Shown here in pieces: positions 7,459 through 16,944 of a stretch of DNA of 64,000 nucleotides. The stretch lies in NCBI RefSeq assembly GCF_000973725.1, contig NZ_CP009621.1:4023001-4087000 (forward strand), given 5' to 3'. The translations under genes and the position numbers were made by a program. This DNA is from Pontibacter korlensis. Lineage in GTDB: Bacteria; Bacteroidota; Bacteroidia; Cytophagales; Hymenobacteraceae. Under the pieces are notes generated by a model. The model had not been told where the DNA came from. It ran no database searches and worked only from the letters and a program-made list of their open reading frames with translations. How positions within the stretch are numbered: position 1 is the first letter of the stretch; every line of letters starts with the position of its first letter.

Positions 7459-8871
7459 ATGAAGAAACTTGATAAGCTTATACTCCGGGCTTTTTTTGGT
7501 CCTTTCCTATTAACCTTTGCTGTGGTGGAGTTTATTCTGCTCACCCAGTATATGCTAAAGTACCTCGACGAACTGGTTGGTAAAGACCTGGGCGCAGAGG
7601 TGTTTGGCGAGTTGCTCTTCTATTTCAGTGTAAACATGGCACCGGTGGCCTTGCCATTGGCAGTGCTTTTGTCCTCCCTCATGACATTCGGTACGATGGG
7701 GGAGCACCACGAGCTGACGGCAATCAAAACTTCTGGTGTGGCTCTTACCCGCGTGCTGCGCCCCGTACTGATTGTGGTAACCTTTATTACGGTAGGTGCC
7801 TTCTTCTTCAACAACAAGGTGGTTCCAAAGGCTAATCTCAAGGCTTATAGCTTGCTGTGGGATATTCGTCAGAAAAAGCCTGCTATGAACTTTAAGGAAG
7901 GGGCGTTCTATAACGGCATCCCAGGCTATAGCATCAAAGTGAATAAAAAGATGAACGATGGGCAGACACTGCGTGAGGTGATGATCTATGACCACACGAA
8001 GGGCGGTAATAATACCACGGTTATCTTGGCCGATTCAGGTGAGATGTACATGGATTATAACGACAGCTATCTGGTCTTGGAGCTGTTTCGGGGTAATACT
8101 TATGTAGATCAGAATAACTCATCCTTCCGCAATTCCAATGAGCAGTTTGTTCGTCAGGAGTTTGACAAGAGTAAGCTGATGCTGAGCATGGCTTCTTTTA
8201 ACTTCGACCGTACCCGTGAGGAACTCTTCTCCGACAACAAAATGATGAAGAATATCAAAGAGTTGAACGTAGTAACGGACTCTTTGCGTAGGCACAGCGA
8301 ACGGGAGAAGAAGCTATATGCCCCTAATGTAGATCCTTTTTACATGTACTTTAAGGCCGATACCGGGCAGGTAAAGAACGGTATCCGTATGCATGAGAAA
8401 AAGGTGCAGCGCGAATTGCCTGAACTAACTTCAGAAACACTTGTGCTGGCTACAAATAAGGCCAGAAACATTAAAAGCTTTACTTCCAGTTATGTGGAGC
8501 GTGTACGCAATACTCTCCGTGAAGCGAATAACTATGAGGTGGAAATCTGGCGCAAGTATACACAGTCTGTTTCTATCATCATCATGTTCTTGATTGGCGC
8601 GCCGCTTGGAGCTATCATTAAAAAGGGTGGTCTTGGTGTGCCAGTGGTAATTTCCATTGTGTTTTTCATTACCATGTATGTGATGACCATACTTGGTGAG
8701 AAGTGGGCTCGTGAAGGGCTGGTGTCAGTCGGGGCAGGTATGTGGGCAGCTAACCTGATACTCTTGCCGATAGGTTTGTTCTTCCTGTACCAGGCAAGAA
8801 ACGACTCTAGCCTGCTGGAGATGGACTTCTGGCGTAAGCTTATGGCACGCCTACGACGCAATAAACTGTGA
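7459..8871 (+). CDS. LptF/LptG family permease (YjgP/YjgQ)
   Basis: Inner-membrane subunit of the lipopolysaccharide transporter that feeds LPS from the inner membrane into the periplasmic bridge. About 470 residues. Three N-terminal membrane helices (about 10-110, starting LDKLILRAFFGPFLLTF) are followed by a periplasmic beta-jellyroll domain (about 130-350) and three C-terminal helices (IIIMFLIGAPLGAIIKKGG and following). The LIGAPLGAI.KKGGLG motif is diagnostic of the family. ATG 7459 is chosen over an in-frame TTG two codons earlier. F and G paralogues cannot be told apart by eye. No ATP-binding LptB gene is nearby. Confidence 0.88.
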   Translation: MKKLDKLILRAFFGPFLLTFAVVEFILLTQYMLKYLDELVGKDLGAEVFGELLFYFSVNMAPVALPLAVLLSSLMTFGTMGEHHELTAIKTSGVALTRVLRPVLIVVTFITVGAFFFNNKVVPKANLKAYSLLWDIRQKKPAMNFKEGAFYNGIPGYSIKVNKKMNDGQTLREVMIYDHTKGGNNTTVILADSGEMYMDYNDSYLVLELFRGNTYVDQNNSSFRNSNEQFVRQEFDKSKLMLSMASFNFDRTREELFSDNKMMKNIKELNVVTDSLRRHSEREKKLYAPNVDPFYMYFKADTGQVKNGIRMHEKKVQRELPELTSETLVLATNKARNIKSFTSSYVERVRNTLREANNYEVEIWRKYTQSVSIIIMFLIGAPLGAIIKKGGLGVPVVISIVFFITMYVMTILGEKWAREGLVSVGAGMWAANLILLPIGLFFLYQARNDSSLLEMDFWRKLMARLRRNKL

Positions 8872-8903
8872 AAACACTATATAAAGAATTACTAAAAGTT
8901 TTT

Positions 8904-8930
8904 TTTGTAAAAGTAAATTTTATAACTTTG
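8904..8930 (+). promoter_or_regulatory. Promoter of rpsO, TTTG-N15-TAACTTTG
   Basis: TTTG at 8904-8907 and TAACTTTG at 8923-8930 precede the rpsO start by 51 bases. The spacer of 15 is shorter than the usual 18-20. Confidence 0.5.
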
Positions 8931-8981
8931 TGGCTTGTATAGCAAGCTTTGCAAGATAAAACAGATTGATATTTTTACGCA

Positions 8982-9257
8982 ATGAGATTAACCACTGAAG
9001 CGAAACAAGAGATTTTCGAAAAGCACGGTTTCAACAAGTCTAAGTCTGATACAGGTTCTCCTGAGGCTCAGATCGCTCTGTTCACGACACGTATCGCGGA
9101 CCTGACCGAGCACCTGAAGATCCACAAGAAAGACTTTAGCACACGTCTTGGTCTTTTGAAACTTGTAGGTAAGAGAAGAAGACTTCTTAACTACCTCCTG
9201 AAGAACGATATTGAAAGATACAGAGCTATCATTAGCGAGCTGGGTATCCGTAAATAA
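8982..9257 (+). CDS. rpsO: 30S ribosomal protein S15
   Basis: The 91 residues have the normal length for S15. The conserved blocks are present: [65 protein letters not shown]15 binds 16S rRNA helices 20-22 early in 30S assembly. The gene has its own promoter and a strong terminator, and is followed by pnp, an arrangement also known from Proteobacteria. In that group S15 represses its own translation; nothing here shows whether this occurs. Confidence 0.97.
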   Translation: MRLTTEAKQEIFEKHGFNKSKSDTGSPEAQIALFTTRIADLTEHLKIHKKDFSTRLGLLKLVGKRRRLLNYLLKNDIERYRAIISELGIRK

Positions 9258-9267
9258 GCTTATTGTG

Positions 9268-9306
9268 TTAGGGAATTCATTATAGGAATTCCCTAATCTT
9301 TTTTTT
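9268..9306 (+). terminator. Terminator after rpsO
   Basis: TTAGGGAATTC (9268-9278) pairs perfectly with GAATTCCCTAA (9286-9296) around a seven-base loop, followed by a T-rich run to 9306. Confidence 0.8.
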
Positions 9307-9396
9307 AAGCACCCCCTTTCCCTTCCTCTGAATTGCCAGTACCGACAGTGTTGCAATGGGTGATGCTGTCTTTTTTGATGATAATGATAATTGAAG

Positions 9397-11535
9397 ATGT
9401 CCTACAACGCGATTAGTAAAACTATTTTTCTTCCGGACGGCCGGGAGATAACAATTGAAACTGGTAAATTAGCCAAGCAGGCAGACGGATCTGTAGTAGT
9501 GAAAATGGGTAACACCATGCTGCTTGCGGCTGTTGTTTCAAACAAAGAAGCCCGTGAAGGGGTTGACTTTTTGCCACTCTCAGTAGACTACCAGGAGAAG
9601 TTTGCTTCTTCAGGTAAGATCCCGGGAGGTTTCCTTAGAAGAGAAGCAAGACTTTCTGACTATGAAGTATTGGTTTCGCGCCTGGTAGACCGTGTACTGC
9701 GCCCGCTGTTCCCGGATGATTACCACGCAGAAACTCAAATGACAATACATCTGATCTCTGCTGATACAGAGATCATGCCGGACGCACTGGCTGCTTTAGC
9801 TGCTTCTGCTGCACTGGCTGTTTCTGATATTCCTTTTAACGGTCCTATCTCTGAGGTTCGTGTAGCTCGCATTGATGGCCAGTTGGTAATCAACCCAAGC
9901 GTAACGGACCTGCAGCGCGCTGACATCGACCTAATGGTTGGTGCCTCTATTGATAGCGTGGTGATGGTTGAAGGTGAAATGAATGAGGTTTCTGAAGCAG
10001 AAATGCTGGAAGCTATTCAGTTCGCTCATGATGCTATTAAGTCACATTGCCAGGCGCAGCTGGATCTTGCCGAAATGGTAGGTTCTACTGTTAAGCGTGA
10101 GTATGTGCACGAAACACATGATGAGGAACTGCGCAAGCGCGTTTATGATGCTACTTATGAGAAAGCTTATGCTGTAGCTAGACGTGGAAGCGCGAACAAA
10201 GCTGAGCGTAAAGAAGGCTTTGCATCAGTTCTTGAGGAGTTCATTGCATCTCTGGGAGAGGAGCATGGCTACGATGAGTCACTGATCAAAACTTACTACC
10301 ACGATGTAGAGAAAGAGGCCGTGCGTAACATGATTCTTGATGAGCGTGTGCGCCTGGATGGCCGTAAGCTGGATGAGATCCGCCCAATCTGGTCTGAAAT
10401 CAACTACCTGCCAGCAACACACGGATCAGCTATCTTTACCCGTGGTGAAACACAGTCTTTGACAACTGTAACCTTAGGTACTAAGCTTGACGAGCAAATG
10501 ATCGACAGCGCGATGGTATCTGGTACAAATAAATTCCTGCTGCACTACAACTTCCCGGCTTTCTCAACTGGCGAGGTAAGACCAAACAGAGGTCCAGGCC
10601 GTCGTGAGATTGGTCATGGTAACCTGGCACTGCGTGCCCTGAAAAAAGTGCTTCCACCAGAGTCTGAGAATCCGTACACTATCCGAATTGTTTCTGACAT
10701 TCTGGAGTCTAACGGTTCTTCTTCTATGGCTACAGTATGTGCTGGTAGCTTGGCCCTGATGGATGCCGGTGTTCCTGTTAAAGGTGCTGTTTCTGGTATT
10801 GCAATGGGTCTTATCACAAACAAAGAGACTGGTAAGTTTGCTGTTCTATCTGACATCTTGGGTGATGAAGACCACCTAGGAGATATGGACTTCAAAGTTG
10901 CAGGAACAAAAGAGGGTATCACTGCTTGCCAGATGGATATCAAAATTCAAGGCTTATCACATGAGGTAATGACACAGGCGCTGCAGCAGGCAAATGCTGG
11001 TCGTCTGCACATTCTCAACGAGATGGCTAAAACAATTGAATCTCCTAACCCTGATTACAAGCCACATACTCCGCGTTCATTCAACATGGTGATTGATAAA
11101 GAGTTTATCGGTGCTGTGATTGGACCAGGTGGTAAAGTGATCCAGCAGATCCAGAAAGATACTGGTGCTACGATCATCATCGAAGAGAAGAACGAGAAAG
11201 GTCACGTGAACATTTTTGCCAGCAACCAAGAGTCTATGGACACTGCTGTTGCCAAAATACGTGGTATCGCAGCTCAGCCTGAAGTTGGCGAAACATACAT
11301 CGGTAAAGTTAAGTCTATCCAGCCTTACGGTGCCTTTGTAGAGTTCATGCCTGGTAAAGATGGTTTGCTACATATCTCTGAGATCAAGCACGAGCGCCTT
11401 GAAACCATGGACGGCGTGCTGGAAATAGGCGAGGAGGTAAAAGTGAAACTTATCGATGTTGACAAGAAGACTGGTAAGTTCAAGCTCTCTCGTAAGGCTA
11501 TCCTTCCGAAGCCAGGTGCTGAGGAGAACAAATAA
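9397..11535 (+). CDS. pnp: Polynucleotide phosphorylase
   Basis: 3'-5' phosphorolytic exoribonuclease and polymerase, a trimer acting in mRNA turnover. About 712 residues, the standard length. Two RNase PH-like domains are evident ([40 protein letters not shown] with [10 protein letters not shown]). They are followed by a KH domain (about 555-615, containing [17 protein letters not shown]) and an S1 RNA-binding domain (about 625-695, [20 protein letters not shown]). ATG 9397 gives the expected N-terminus [18 protein letters not shown]; a TTG two codons upstream is not needed. A long hairpin terminator follows. Confidence 0.97.
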   Translation: MSYNAISKTIFLPDGREITIETGKLAKQADGSVVVKMGNTMLLAAVVSNKEAREGVDFLPLSVDYQEKFASSGKIPGGFLRREARLSDYEVLVSRLVDRVLRPLFPDDYHAETQMTIHLISADTEIMPDALAALAASAALAVSDIPFNGPISEVRVARIDGQLVINPSVTDLQRADIDLMVGASIDSVVMVEGEMNEVSEAEMLEAIQFAHDAIKSHCQAQLDLAEMVGSTVKREYVHETHDEELRKRVYDATYEKAYAVARRGSANKAERKEGFASVLEEFIASLGEEHGYDESLIKTYYHDVEKEAVRNMILDERVRLDGRKLDEIRPIWSEINYLPATHGSAIFTRGETQSLTTVTLGTKLDEQMIDSAMVSGTNKFLLHYNFPAFSTGEVRPNRGPGRREIGHGNLALRALKKVLPPESENPYTIRIVSDILESNGSSSMATVCAGSLALMDAGVPVKGAVSGIAMGLITNKETGKFAVLSDILGDEDHLGDMDFKVAGTKEGITACQMDIKIQGLSHEVMTQALQQANAGRLHILNEMAKTIESPNPDYKPHTPRSFNMVIDKEFIGAVIGPGGKVIQQIQKDTGATIIIEEKNEKGHVNIFASNQESMDTAVAKIRGIAAQPEVGETYIGKVKSIQPYGAFVEFMPGKDGLLHISEIKHERLETMDGVLEIGEEVKVKLIDVDKKTGKFKLSRKAILPKPGAEENK

Positions 11536-11550
11536 CACCTGACATAGTAT

Positions 11551-11599
11551 AACTCTTGGTGCCTGGCTGCAGTGGCTCGATAGGCACCAAGAGTTTTTA
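11551..11599 (+). terminator. Terminator after pnp
   Basis: AACTCTTGGTGCC (11551-11563) pairs perfectly with GGCACCAAGAGTT (11583-11595) over a 19-base loop, followed by T-rich sequence. Confidence 0.75.
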
Positions 11600-11726
11600 T
11601 TCTCAATCGCCGAAGACTGCATCTTGATTTTATTCTTAAGATGTAAGAACTTTGCGCGATTTTCTGATGTTAAGTCACCGAGCCAAAACCTAAGTTTTTA
11701 CATTTTTTTGAATAACACATACTCTG

Positions 11727-12590
11727 ATGAGACAACTCAAGATAAGCAAACAGATAACGAACCGCGAAAGCCAGTCACTGGACAAATACTTGCAGGAGAT
11801 TGGTAAAGTTGATTTGCTTACTCCGGACGAAGAGGTGTCGCTGGCACAGAGAATTAAAGAAGGAGATCAGTTTGCGCTTGAGAAGTTAACTAAAGCCAAC
11901 TTGCGATTTGTGGTATCGGTGGCAAAGCAGTATCAGAACCAGGGCCTTTCACTAGGCGACCTTATCAACGAAGGTAACCTCGGTCTGATTAAAGCCGCTA
12001 AGCGATTCGACGAAACAAGAGGTTTCAAATTCATTTCTTACGCTGTATGGTGGATCCGTCAGTCAATTCTTCAGGCACTTGCCGAGCAGTCTCGTATTGT
12101 TCGTCTGCCCCTGAACCGTGTCGGGTCACTTAACAAAATCTCTAAATCATTCTCAGAGCTTGAGCAAAAGTTTGAGCGTGAGCCATCGCCTGAAGAAATA
12201 GCCGAAGTGTTGGAACTGACTACTGCAGAGGTAGTAGACACTTTGAAAATTTCTGGCCGCCACGTGTCTGTGGATGCACCTTTTGTACAGGGTGAAGAAA
12301 ACCGTTTGCTGGACGTGTTAGAGAATGAAGACGAGGAGTCTCCAGACATGGGCCTGATGAACGACTCACTTCGTAAAGAGGTACAGCGTGCCCTTTCTAC
12401 TCTGACTAAACGCGAGGCTGACGTTATTACTTTGTACTTCGGGCTTAACGGTGAACACTCTCTTACACTAGAGGAGATTGGTGAGAAGTTTAACCTGACA
12501 CGCGAGCGTGTGCGTCAGATTAAGGAGAAAGCTATCCGTAGACTTCGCCATACTTCCAGAAGCAAAGCATTGAAGCCGTACCTAGGCTAA
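11727..12590 (+). CDS. rpoD: Primary RNA polymerase sigma factor, Bacteroidota type
   Basis: A 287-residue sigma-70 that lacks the long N-terminal region 1.1 of proteobacterial RpoD, as usual in this phylum. It begins [20 protein letters not shown]. Region 1.2 is seen around 14-46 ([20 protein letters not shown]). Region 2 follows with [20 protein letters not shown] and [19 protein letters not shown]. Region 3 includes [16 protein letters not shown]. Region 4 has the helix-turn-helix [20 protein letters not shown]. It is expected to recognise the TTTG / TAnnTTTG promoters found in this window. Confidence 0.95.
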   Translation: MRQLKISKQITNRESQSLDKYLQEIGKVDLLTPDEEVSLAQRIKEGDQFALEKLTKANLRFVVSVAKQYQNQGLSLGDLINEGNLGLIKAAKRFDETRGFKFISYAVWWIRQSILQALAEQSRIVRLPLNRVGSLNKISKSFSELEQKFEREPSPEEIAEVLELTTAEVVDTLKISGRHVSVDAPFVQGEENRLLDVLENEDEESPDMGLMNDSLRKEVQRALSTLTKREADVITLYFGLNGEHSLTLEEIGEKFNLTRERVRQIKEKAIRRLRHTSRSKALKPYLG

Positions 12591-12609
12591 TTGCATTAAA
12601 AAATCTTGA

Positions 12610-12640
12610 AAAGCCCTGGCCAAAAGCCAGGGCTTTTTGT
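12610..12640 (+). terminator. Terminator after rpoD
   Basis: AAAGCCCTGGC (12610-12620) pairs with GCCAGGGCTTT (12626-12636) over a five-base loop, then T run. Confidence 0.85.
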
Positions 12641-12743
12641 TTTATACATAACAGAATATAGGCTTTTTGCCTGACCGGATGCAGGCTAAGGCACAGAAAT
12701 TTTGTATACTTGCAACCTAATTTCTTTTAGACCAAAGACAGTA

Positions 12744-13682
12744 ATGGAAATAGAAAAAGTAAAATGCCTTATCATTGGCTCAGGGCCTGCTGGTTATACT
12801 GCAGCAATCTATGCCTCTAGAGCAGGACTTAACCCAGTTCTTTACCAAGGGTTACAACCAGGAGGCCAGCTTACCATCACCAACGACGTAGAGAACTACC
12901 CAGGTTACCCTGAGGGAGTTATGGGACCGCAGATGATGGAAGACTTCAAGAAACAAGCTGAGCGTTTTGGTACGGACGTACGCTATGGTATAGCTACTAC
13001 CGTGGATTTTTCCTCTCAACCACATAAGGTTGTTATCGACGACCAAAAAACAATAGAAGCTGACGCCGTAATCATATCTACAGGAGCATCAGCTAAATGG
13101 CTAGGCCTGGAATCAGAAGCTCGTTTGAATGGTAATGGGGTTTCTGCCTGTGCCGTGTGCGATGGCTTCTTTTACCGTGGACAGGATGTAGTGATAGTTG
13201 GCGCTGGTGATACTGCTGCTGAGGAAGCAACTTACCTTTCTAACCTCTGCAAGAAAGTATATATGCTGGTACGCCGCGAAGAAATGCGTGCTTCTACAAT
13301 CATGCAGGAGCGTGTAAAGAAAACTCCTAATATTGAGATTCTGTGGAACACAGTTACAGATGAGATTTTAGGTAAAGACGCTGTTGAAGCTGTGCGTGTG
13401 AAGAATGTGGTGACTAATGAAACGCGCGAGCTACCAGTGCAGGGATTCTTCGTTGCTATCGGTCACGAGCCTAACTCAGGGATTTTCAAAGATTATTTGA
13501 ACCTGGATGAAAATGGCTACATAAGAACCATTCCGGGTACTGCCAAAACGAACATCGATGGCGTATTTGCTTGTGGTGATGTGCAGGACTTCACTTACCG
13601 CCAAGCTGTTACGGCTGCTGGTTCCGGATGTATGGCTGCGCTTGACGCAGAGCGCTATTTGGCCGCAAAGGGTTTGCACTAA
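12744..13682 (+). CDS. trxB: Thioredoxin reductase
   Basis: NADPH:thioredoxin oxidoreductase of the low-molecular-weight type, 312 residues. The FAD-binding GSGPAG motif is at 12-17, the redox-active Cys136-Ala-Val-Cys139 follows in GVSACAVCDGFFY, the NADPH-binding GAGDTAAEEA comes just after, and GVFACGDVQD closes the FAD site. ATG 12744 is chosen because it gives the standard N-terminus (MEIEKVKCLIIGSG); an upstream in-frame ATG at 12702 adds 14 atypical residues. A near-consensus TATACTTG lies at 12705-12712, just upstream. It keeps thioredoxin reduced in the cytoplasm. Confidence 0.95.
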   Translation: MEIEKVKCLIIGSGPAGYTAAIYASRAGLNPVLYQGLQPGGQLTITNDVENYPGYPEGVMGPQMMEDFKKQAERFGTDVRYGIATTVDFSSQPHKVVIDDQKTIEADAVIISTGASAKWLGLESEARLNGNGVSACAVCDGFFYRGQDVVIVGAGDTAAEEATYLSNLCKKVYMLVRREEMRASTIMQERVKKTPNIEILWNTVTDEILGKDAVEAVRVKNVVTNETRELPVQGFFVAIGHEPNSGIFKDYLNLDENGYIRTIPGTAKTNIDGVFACGDVQDFTYRQAVTAAGSGCMAALDAERYLAAKGLH

Positions 13683-13819
13683 AATATGATACCTGAACTG
13701 CACTAGCGTTCATCTTTTCTTGTGTTAAGTGGCCCTAGGTGTACCACAATAAAATGGCTGAGCTGCAGTTTTATTTAGCGAAAGATGTGTTGCGGAGTGG
13801 CAGCACAGCCAACCTTTTG

Positions 13820-14875
13820 ATGCAAATGCTGAAAATAAAAGCACCCTTAATTTTTGTACTGTTTGCAATAAGTATGCTGTGCAGTACCGGGAGCGCCCGA
13901 GCGCAGGGTAAAGTTAAAGATCTGTTCAAGGTAAAGACTCCGAAGATAGATTATGTACGTCCTGATACTACCATCCTTATCAAATATGAGGACTTTCCTG
14001 ATGAGGACTCTGATGCAGATCAGTCGATCTATTTCAATCCGAAGAAGGAGCTCTCTATAGTTAGTGAGGATACTACTGAACTAGATCTGGGCGAGCAGCA
14101 TATCGTGGAGATGTCGGAGGAGGTATTGGTTGATTCTACCTGGATCAGGATTGCCGGATACTATGCTATCTGGGACACCAGAAATATCAACCCATATCGT
14201 ATGGATGCCCGGCAGTTGAAGGATACTGTAGACATCAAGCTGTATGATCCTGCTAACAACAGGGAGTATAAGATGCCACTTGATAAAACACCTATCACAA
14301 GTCATTTTGGTGCACGTGGAGGCCGCTGGCACTATGGTACTGATATAGATCTTGATACAGGGGATTCTATTTATGCTGCTTTTGATGGAGTGGTAAGAAT
14401 CAATAAGTGGGATGGTGGCGGCTACGGCAATTATATTGTGGTGCGCCACTATAACGGTCTTGAGACACTTTACGGGCACATGAGTAAAGCCATCTCACAA
14501 CCAGGAGACTTTGTAAAGGCTGGTGAAGTGATAGGCTTGGGTGGAAGTACCGGGCGTAGCTCCGGACCACACCTACACTATGAGGTGCGTTATCAGGGAA
14601 ATCCTATGGACCCGGAAAATATATATGACTTCCCGGATTACCTGCTTAAAGGAGAAAGCTATCAAATCACTTCCGCAGTATTTAACTATGCTAACAGAGC
14701 GAGAAGTGGAACCAGCAGTGCAGGTCGCAGGGCAGCATATCATAAGGTACGTAGTGGCGATACGCTTTCAGGCATCGCTAAAAGGTATGGGGTGTCTGTA
14801 AGCCAGCTCACAAAGCTGAACGGCATCACTACCCGTACTACGCTTCGTGTTGGGCGATCGCTGCGTATTAGATAA
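13820..14875 (+). CDS. M23 family metallopeptidase with C-terminal LysM domain
   Basis: Secreted peptidoglycan endopeptidase. The signal peptide ends near residue 29 (FVLFAISMLCSTGSARAQG). A linker of about 120 residues is followed by an M23/LytM domain (about 155-270). The zinc ligands are all present: His171 and Asp175 in HYGTDIDLD and His253 in GPHLHYE, so it should be active rather than an EnvC-like activator. A single LysM domain (about 306-350, YHKVRSGDTLSGIAKRYGVS) binds peptidoglycan. ATG 13820 places the signal peptide at the N-terminus; the frame also opens upstream from a GTG at 13739. bshB1 follows after 13 bp. Confidence 0.87.
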   Translation: MQMLKIKAPLIFVLFAISMLCSTGSARAQGKVKDLFKVKTPKIDYVRPDTTILIKYEDFPDEDSDADQSIYFNPKKELSIVSEDTTELDLGEQHIVEMSEEVLVDSTWIRIAGYYAIWDTRNINPYRMDARQLKDTVDIKLYDPANNREYKMPLDKTPITSHFGARGGRWHYGTDIDLDTGDSIYAAFDGVVRINKWDGGGYGNYIVVRHYNGLETLYGHMSKAISQPGDFVKAGEVIGLGGSTGRSSGPHLHYEVRYQGNPMDPENIYDFPDYLLKGESYQITSAVFNYANRARSGTSSAGRRAAYHKVRSGDTLSGIAKRYGVSVSQLTKLNGITTRTTLRVGRSLRIR

Positions 14876-14888
14876 CAACTAAAGAAGA

Positions 14889-15608
14889 ATGAAATTAGAT
14901 ATACTTGCTTTTGCCTCACACCCCGATGATATAGAACTTGGCTGTGCGGGAACATTAATTTCTCATGTTGATGCCGGATATAAAGTCGGTATTGTAGACC
15001 TGACAGTTGGGGAGCTTGGAACGCGTGGTACTCCTGAGGTACGGTTACAGGAAGCAGCCGATGCTGCTAAAGTAATGGGCATCAGTGTACGGGATAACTT
15101 AGGAATGGCTGACGGTTTCTTCCAGAATGACCGCGAGCACCAACTTAAAGTTATAGAGGTACTGCGGAAGTATAGACCAGAAATTGTAATTGCCAATGCT
15201 ATACATGATCGTCACCCTGATCATGGCAGAGGTTCTGCTTTGCTAACTGAGTCTTGTTTCAAGTCAGGTTTGAAGATGATCAAAACACAGAACGAGGCAG
15301 GAGAGGAGCAGGAAGCATGGCGACCAAAGGTGGTTTATCATTACATTCAGGATCGCCTTATTACGCCAGACTTTGTTGTGGATGTAACGCCATACTGGGA
15401 AAAGAAGATGGATGCTATTCGTGCCTTCAAGTCCCAGTTCTTCAACCCTGATGACACTTCTCCTAACACCTATATCTCGTCTCCAGAGTTTTTAGACTTT
15501 GTGGAGTCAAGAGCAAAGGAGCTAGGCCATGCAATTGGAGTAACCTACGGGGAAGGCTTTACGAAAGAACGCTTCATTGGCGTAAAGAACATGTTTGACC
15601 TAATTTAA
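14889..15608 (+). CDS. bshB1: Bacillithiol biosynthesis deacetylase BshB1
   Basis: LmbE/PIG-L family zinc deacetylase, 239 residues. It converts N-acetylglucosaminyl-malate to glucosaminyl-malate, the second step of bacillithiol synthesis. The zinc motif HPDDIELGCAGTL starts at residue 11. GELGTRGTPEVRLQEAADAA and the C-terminal GVTYGEGFTKERF.GVKNMF are typical of the BshB1 branch. The second metal site region HDRHPDHGRGS is present. It sits 13 bp after the M23 gene, and a strong terminator follows. bshA and bshC are not in the window. Confidence 0.92.
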   Translation: MKLDILAFASHPDDIELGCAGTLISHVDAGYKVGIVDLTVGELGTRGTPEVRLQEAADAAKVMGISVRDNLGMADGFFQNDREHQLKVIEVLRKYRPEIVIANAIHDRHPDHGRGSALLTESCFKSGLKMIKTQNEAGEEQEAWRPKVVYHYIQDRLITPDFVVDVTPYWEKKMDAIRAFKSQFFNPDDTSPNTYISSPEFLDFVESRAKELGHAIGVTYGEGFTKERFIGVKNMFDLI

Positions 15609-15659
15609 GAGACAATATGCTCAAGCGTTTCATCACTTTAATGTGAAACGTACATAAAC

Positions 15660-15698
15660 AAAAATCCCTGTGCTATCTCTTATAGCACAGGGATTTTT
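15660..15698 (+). terminator. Terminator after bshB1
   Basis: AAAAATCCCTGTGCTA (15660-15675) pairs with TAGCACAGGGATTTTT (15683-15698), a strong symmetrical hairpin usable from both sides. Confidence 0.85.
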
Positions 15699-15828
15699 GT
15701 TTCAGCAGCAAAGGCTTGTCTTACAGTTTTATACTCCGATCATATAGAGTCAACATGCCAGGTACTTTAAACAAAATAACAAGTAGGCTGGTTGTGGTGT
15801 ACTTAAGAGTTAATTAAAGTGTGCCTTT

Positions 15829-16842
15829 ATGAATAATAAAACTATTTTGCTGGCTAGCCGACCCATGGGTATGCCTACTAGTGAGAACTTCAAGTTCGAA
15901 GAGCGTGATGTGCCAACATTGCAGGAGGGGAAAGTACTGCTGAAAGCCCTGTTTGTTTCCGTTGATCCCTATATGCGTGGACGTATGAGTGATGCGGAAT
16001 CTTATGTAGCCCCTTATACAGTAGGAGAGCCTATAGTGGGTGGCGTGGTAGCAGAAGTAATTGAAAGTAAGATTCCGGAGCTGCCAAAAGGAACAGTGGT
16101 GCAAGGAGCCTTGCCATGGCAACAGTTTTCTGTACATGCTGGTGAGGGACTAATCCCAATAGATCCTAATCTGGCACCCCTCAGCTATCATTTGGGCATT
16201 TTAGGTATGCCTGGTCTAACAGCATATTTTGGTCTGCTCTACATTGGTGATCCAAAGCCGGGTGAGACAGTAGTAGTTTCAGGGGCAGCAGGTGCTGTTG
16301 GTACAGTAGTAGGTCAAATTGCAAAGCTGAAAGGTTGCCGCGTAGTTGGGGTAGCAGGTTCAGAAGATAAAATCGCTTATCTAAAGGATGAGTTAGGTTT
16401 TGATGAAGCGATCAACTACAAAACAACCGGTAGTATAAAAGAGGCCATCAGCAATGCTTGTCCTGATGGGATAGATGTTTACTTCGACAACGTTGGCGGA
16501 GAGATATCAGACGCTGTTTACCTCCGTTTAAACAACTTTGCCCGTATTGCTGTCTGCGGTCAGATTGCGTATTATAACAGCACTACTGTGCCCACTGGCA
16601 TGCGTGTAGAACCAATCTTGCTTAAAAAGAGCGCCTTAATGAAAGGGTTCATAGTCAGAGATTATGCAAAGGACTTTGCTGTAGCAGCAAAAGACTTGTC
16701 TGCGTGGGTTAAAGAAGGGAAGCTAAAGTACCAGGAAACTATAACAGAAGGCTTCGAAAATATACCGGAGGCATTTCTGGGCCTTTTCAGTGGGCAGAAC
16801 ACAGGCAAACAGTTAGTAAAAGTAGCAGAGCGGGAGGTTTAA
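15829..16842 (+). CDS. NADP-dependent oxidoreductase, zinc-free MDR family
   Basis: A 337-residue medium-chain reductase resembling prostaglandin reductase, leukotriene B4 dehydrogenase and NADPH-dependent curcumin reductase. The start NNKTILLASRPMGMPTSENF and the motif LFVSVDPYMRGRMSD are typical. The nucleotide-binding segment ETVVVSGAAGAVGTVVGQIA (AxxGxxG type) lies near 145-165, followed by GVAGSEDKIAYL. Structural and catalytic zinc cysteines are absent, as in this branch. The likely chemistry is reduction of alpha,beta-unsaturated carbonyls with NADPH. It precedes an alcohol dehydrogenase by about 100 bp, so a shared role in aldehyde/enone detoxification is possible. Confidence 0.85.
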   Translation: MNNKTILLASRPMGMPTSENFKFEERDVPTLQEGKVLLKALFVSVDPYMRGRMSDAESYVAPYTVGEPIVGGVVAEVIESKIPELPKGTVVQGALPWQQFSVHAGEGLIPIDPNLAPLSYHLGILGMPGLTAYFGLLYIGDPKPGETVVVSGAAGAVGTVVGQIAKLKGCRVVGVAGSEDKIAYLKDELGFDEAINYKTTGSIKEAISNACPDGIDVYFDNVGGEISDAVYLRLNNFARIAVCGQIAYYNSTTVPTGMRVEPILLKKSALMKGFIVRDYAKDFAVAAKDLSAWVKEGKLKYQETITEGFENIPEAFLGLFSGQNTGKQLVKVAEREV

Positions 16843-16944
16843 TATAAGCGGTTTTGCAAGATGCTTATACCTCAGGTAATACCTCTTGTGAAAGACTATA
16901 AGCTGACTTCTACCGAATTTTAAGAATATAATAGATTAACCTAT